From positions 20,380-84,379 of the forward strand of contig CAJJAX010000009.1 of NCBI GenBank assembly GCA_905182155.1: a stretch of 64,000 nucleotides of DNA. The letters are read 5' to 3'. Numbering within the stretch: the first letter of the stretch is position 1; each line of letters starts with the position of its first letter. The position numbers and the translations under genes were made by a program. This DNA is from an uncultured Pseudomonadales bacterium. GTDB taxonomy: Bacteria; Pseudomonadota; Gammaproteobacteria; Pseudomonadales; Azotimanducaceae. Shown here in pieces: positions 60,988-64,000 of this stretch. The notes beneath the pieces are model-generated. The model did not search any database, was not told the DNA's origin, and saw nothing but the letters and a program-made list of their open reading frames with translations.

Positions 60988-62041
60988 CAGGGCGACACAG
61001 CCTGAAACCGTTGCGCTTGTGCTAACGCTGCTAAGGACCCATCCACCGACGGTAATTCGGGCTTGATGATGGACGGTCGTGAGTTGCGCCAAACCCGCTA
61101 AAAACAACCGTTGTTGGTCGGCATGGGGATCAAAATAATCTTTGACCCACGCGCGCACCTTACTCAGTTCCTCATCAAAAACAGGTTGCTCCAAGCGGAG
61201 CAGGGCACTTTGGGCCGTGCTCAAGCTGAGTAATAGATTCTGCCGCAGATGTTGCGTGGCTTGCGCTGTTGGGATGGGCTTGGGGGCTGCCTCGCCTCGC
61301 CTAAAGTCGACCAAATCAAAGACGCGCGCCCAAAGGGTATCCCATAACGGCTCAAGGCGACCCCAAAAGCCCTCAGCAATGCGCGGGGTTTCGCGCGGCG
61401 CTTGCTTTGGCTGCGGCTTAACCGGCCTAAGGGGCAGGTCCGGAACCCTCGTCATCAGTTGCCCTAAGCTCAAGTAGAGCCCGATTCGATCAATCACTGG
61501 AACCTGCGCTAACTGCGCCAAATCAAATGCGATCGCAGCACGAAGATCAACGAGGGCGCTGGTCTCAACGCCAACCAATACTTGGTCCGCCTGGCGTAAA
61601 AATCCAGTTGCTTGCTGAGCATCTTCAAATACATTCAGCGCCAATGCCGCCATCCGCACGAGGGTTGCCACTTCTGCAGTTGCCACATCTCCCCTGCTGC
61701 GTGGATTGTTGACGGACCTCCGCCAGGGTTGCCGCTTGGGCTTGAATCCGCGCCGTTAATGCGGCTTGTCCTTCAGCAAGCTGACTCTGGCCTTGCGCCA
61801 GATTGGTCAAGGCAAGGCGCGATTGATCAATTTCCGCCTGCAGTATCGGCAACGCGGCGAGCTTTTGCGCTTGTTCGCGTTGTTCGCTCTGCAGCAGAAA
61901 CAGTTGCCAAGCAGCCAGCGAAAAGCCCGCCAAAAGCAGCAGCAGAACAAAGGCGATCCCCAACGAACCCGCCGCACGAGCCTTCGGAGCCGGCGGCGTT
62001 TCAGACGTTTTATGGGTTCCTTCTGAGACTGACGCGGTCAC
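60987..62041 (-). CDS. hemX: HemX, uroporphyrinogen III methylase-like membrane protein, frame breaks
   Basis: HemX is a membrane-anchored coiled-coil protein encoded with hemD in gammaproteobacteria. One membrane helix (GSLGIAFVLLLLLAGFSLAA), then a long coiled coil (ALTNLAQGQSQLAEGQAALT). The frame shifts near 61700, after which it reads ATAEVATLVRMAALALNVFE, and again near 61085, where one base restores PSIIKPELPSVDGSLAALAQ and the stop at 60987. Without the second correction hemX and hemY look like one 626-residue fusion, which I reject. The start ATG 62041 overlaps the hemD stop. Confidence 0.88.
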
Positions 62042-62794
62042 TGGGACTCGGCTCCTTGATTTGATGACTGATTTGAAGACTGACTGGTTAATGCCTTAAG
62101 TATGCCAGAGACGCTGGCATCCGGGGCCTCAATCACCGCGGTCAATCCCAATGAATGCGCGGCCTCTTTGATTCTCTTGGCGGTCACACACAATACCACC
62201 TGAGGCCGACTCAAAGCGGTCAAATGACTCGCCAAGGCTTGCAAGATATCGGTACTGGGACTAAGATATGGTGATAACCCTGGGCAATCATGTCATCCAG
62301 ATTTTGGATCAAAAGCGGCACGCGCTCGTAACATTCATACCGTGCAAACCGCTGCGCCGCGCGCGCGCAAGGTCGTCTCAAGGTAATCCCGACCCAATCG
62401 CCCGTCACGATGAGCACCTTTTTGTCAAAAGGGGCTGTGAACGCGGGTAAACTGAGCAGCGGTTCAGAGCCGGGCTGATCAGGCGCCGTCGCCACGATCC
62501 CCATTTCTTTCAGCCGCATCTGCGTTGCGGGCCAACCGCAAAGACATGGGCTTTGGCTGCTGCGCCAACTGCGGGATCAGGTCTCAGCATAGTCAATCGC
62601 ATTTTGGCTGGTAAAAATAATGACCTGCTCTGGATCGAGCAAGATCTTAGGTTCCAGGCGCAACCCCGCTGGGTCAAGACCTTGAATCCGAACTAAGGGC
62701 GCCTGCAACAACCGCAATGCCCTGCGCCGCCAACGCCCCCCGCAAGTTCATCATTGAATCCTGCGGGCCGAGTCAGGAGGATTTTTTCGATCAT
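62038..62794 (-). CDS. hemD: Uroporphyrinogen-III synthase, many frame breaks
   Basis: HemD closes and inverts the tetrapyrrole ring. The start ATG 62794 directly follows the hemC stop and gives MIEKILLTRP. Pieces of the family can be read in alternating frames: LTRPAGFNDELAG, AAQGIAVVAGA, IFTSQNAIDYAETLIPQLAQ, then MRLKEMGIVATAPDQPGSEP and APFDKKVLIVTGD, and finally RRYECYERVPLL and the end FLRPQVVLCV-type strand (RPQVVLCVTAKRIKEAAHSL). At least five shifts are needed over 750 bases, the highest density in the window. Active-site positions cannot be trusted. Confidence 0.85.
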
Positions 62795-63711
62795 TTAGGG
62801 CGACTCAGAAACCAGTGCTAAGGCCCCTTGTTGAATCAGCTCATCCGCGACCCGATCTGCCATTGCGAACGCCTTACCCATTAAATCGCGCCCCCCAATT
62901 GTAAGCACTTGCTCACCGCGCAGGTCACTCACAAAGGTGTCTAGCTGCACCATCGAATCTAGACCATCGCTGAGGAGTCTGGCGTAGGCTGCGACCGGCA
63001 AATTGCAGTGGCGCCGAGCCGGCGTGAGATCTGACGCTCACAACTGACCGTTGTAAACGTTTGTTCATGGTTCAACGCGGCAATGACATCATTCAGATCG
63101 TCTCGGTCGGCCCGGGCTTCAAGACCCACAGCCCCTTGCCCTGCGCTGGAATACAAATATCGGTTGCGATATTTTCAGTGATCCGGTGACCCAGACCCAA
63201 TCGAGCAAGGCAGCAGAAGCAAGGATAATGCCCATCGAAATCACCCGCATCTAACCGCTTGAGCCGGGTTTCGACATTACCCCGAAGGTTTTCAAAGACG
63301 AGATGTGGATAGGCCTTCGACAGTTGCAAGCACCGCCGCAAGCTTGGCCACATCCAATGAAGAGCCACCGCCAAAGCCGATAACCGCATCTGCATCAGCC
63401 TCTTTGGCGGCCTCGGCTGCGGCTAAAACCACCGCTTCGGGCGGATCGGGCAGTATAGAAGGGACATCTTTCATGGAATGAACGGCTATATCCGCTCTGT
63501 TTTCAAGCAAAGCAACCTCAAGCTCTTTTACAAAAACACCTTTGCCGCCAATTTGACTGAGCGGTGAAACCTTGTTGCGATCACCCTCGGTCGTCATACC
63601 GATGATTTCCACATCAATTTGTGGATGGGCAGCTTGCAGCGGATCGGCGACGTCATTGGCTTGCCAAAGGGCCAAGGGACTTTTGCGCGTGGCAAGACGA
63701 ATCGTTCTCAA
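62795..63711 (-). CDS. hemC: Porphobilinogen deaminase, broken and with a foreign internal piece
   Basis: HemC joins four porphobilinogens into hydroxymethylbilane. The N-terminus is clear ([49 protein letters not shown]). Then from about 63447 to 63325 the reading is not HemC but matches iron-dependent alcohol dehydrogenase ([20 protein letters not shown]). HemC resumes at [20 protein letters not shown]. After it come two cancelling shifts (HYPCFCC in place of IILASAG, 63205-63235), a lost base near 63140 before [18 protein letters not shown], and a lost C near 63015 before [15 protein letters not shown]. The segment around the dipyrromethane-binding Cys is among the affected parts. The end LALVSESP is intact. 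Confidence 0.9.
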
Positions 63712-63907
63712 GGGCGGGCCTCAAAGTTTAAAACCGCAACACTAACTTGGACGGGTTGGCGAGTAAACCTTCATTTATAGAATGATGCCAGGCAGCCCCT
63801 CTCCCGTAATCGGTTGCCGTCGCCGCGAATTCATCCTGTTTCACCAACTTGAAAACCCTTGGCCCGCCATTGCCGGCGGATCCCGCCAACTCTGATTCAG
63901 CAACTGT

Positions 63908-63913
63908 TATACT
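63908..63913 (+). promoter_or_regulatory. argH: Possible -10 box of argH
   Basis: TATACT at 63908-63913, 28 bases before the argH start codon, in the 230-base divergent region between hemC and argH. No convincing -35 accompanies it. Confidence 0.4.
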
Positions 63914-63941
63914 CTGGCTTTTTAGCATCAGGGAAATCCCA

Positions 63942-64000
63942 GTGAGCCAAGGCAATCAAAAACTGTGGAACGGTCGCTTTACCGAGGCAACCGATGCCTT
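63942..64000 (+). CDS. argH: Argininosuccinate lyase, first codons
   Basis: GTG start at 63942, preceded by CAGGGA, then a reading SQGNQKLWNGRFTEATDA, which matches the ArgH start (KLWGGRFxEATDAF). The gene runs off the right edge. ArgH cleaves argininosuccinate to arginine and fumarate. The divergent argH/hemC layout is typical of gammaproteobacteria such as Pseudomonas, supporting the organism assignment. Confidence 0.85.
   Translation, partial: MSQGNQKLWNGRFTEATDA

Noticed and set aside
59806..61686. A 626-residue HemX-HemY fusion protein
   Set aside because: The hemX stop and hemY start are both present (TGATG at 60985-60989) in the proper frame; the fusion arises from a one-base shift near 61085. 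At the far end another shift makes it run past the real hemY stop.
63292..63711. A bifunctional HemC/alcohol dehydrogenase
   Set aside because: Only about 40 residues of Fe-ADH are present, without its metal-binding half, and HemC continues afterwards. A joint at short shared sequence suggests a chimera.

Overview
The window looks like a chromosomal segment of a gammaproteobacterium with moderate GC. The evidence is the housekeeping order at the right end: yrfG-hslR-gshA-acpH-dsbB-yheS-hemB-trxA-rho-fre on the + strand, then hemC-hemD-hemX-hemY on the - strand, divergent from argH. No rRNA, tRNA, CRISPR array, integrase or transposase was seen.

Region 1 (about 1-46 kb) is accessory and catabolic. 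It holds two GMC-type FAD oxidoreductases, a MOSC protein, isocitrate lyase, a DUF3147 membrane protein with an oligopeptide-type binding protein, a cupin, an N-acyl-D-amino-acid deacylase, a SulP transporter behind a hairpin-rich leader, YaeQ, an alpha/beta hydrolase, and a secreted beta-propeller protein with two dockerin-like C-terminal repeats. It continues with a DUF1254/DUF1214 protein, a crotonase, a GST-like protein, aldose 1-epimerase, a DUF2855 protein, a lipoprotein dipeptidase, two carotenoid/stilbene cleavage oxygenases around two MFS transporters, a TetR regulator, an HpaI-type aldolase, two acyl-CoA dehydrogenases, a serine beta-lactamase-like esterase, an MFS and a MATE transporter, a glycosidase-like propeller protein, a threonine dehydratase-like enzyme, a TPR protein and an SDR. 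This suits a heterotroph using lipids, aromatics and apocarotenoids, with the glyoxylate shunt feeding acetyl-CoA into biosynthesis.

Region 2 (about 46-64 kb) is housekeeping: rpoD, a 1.27-kb non-coding stretch, cysQ divergent from the long + strand run, the heme cluster, and the first codons of argH.

The most important property of the window is the state of its reading frames. At least 16 genes, including essential rpoD, rho, hemC, hemD, hemX and hemY, carry frame breaks. Most of these can be repaired by changing one homopolymer by one base. A few conserved genes carry something else: a short stretch where the expected conserved sequence is missing or replaced (isocitrate lyase catalytic-Cys segment, rpoD region 2.1-2.2, hemC middle, ABC-F linker). 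In hemC the replacement is recognisably a piece of an iron-dependent alcohol dehydrogenase. The simplest reading is indel-prone sequencing plus local chimeric consensus, not gene decay, so broken genes are listed as single genes with the breaks described.

Candidate regulatory novelties are the three-hairpin leader before the SulP gene, an orphan LexA-type box inside a 13-bp inverted repeat next to cysQ, overlapping inverted repeats upstream of the second carotenoid oxygenase, and a 27-bp tandem repeat between hemB and trxA.
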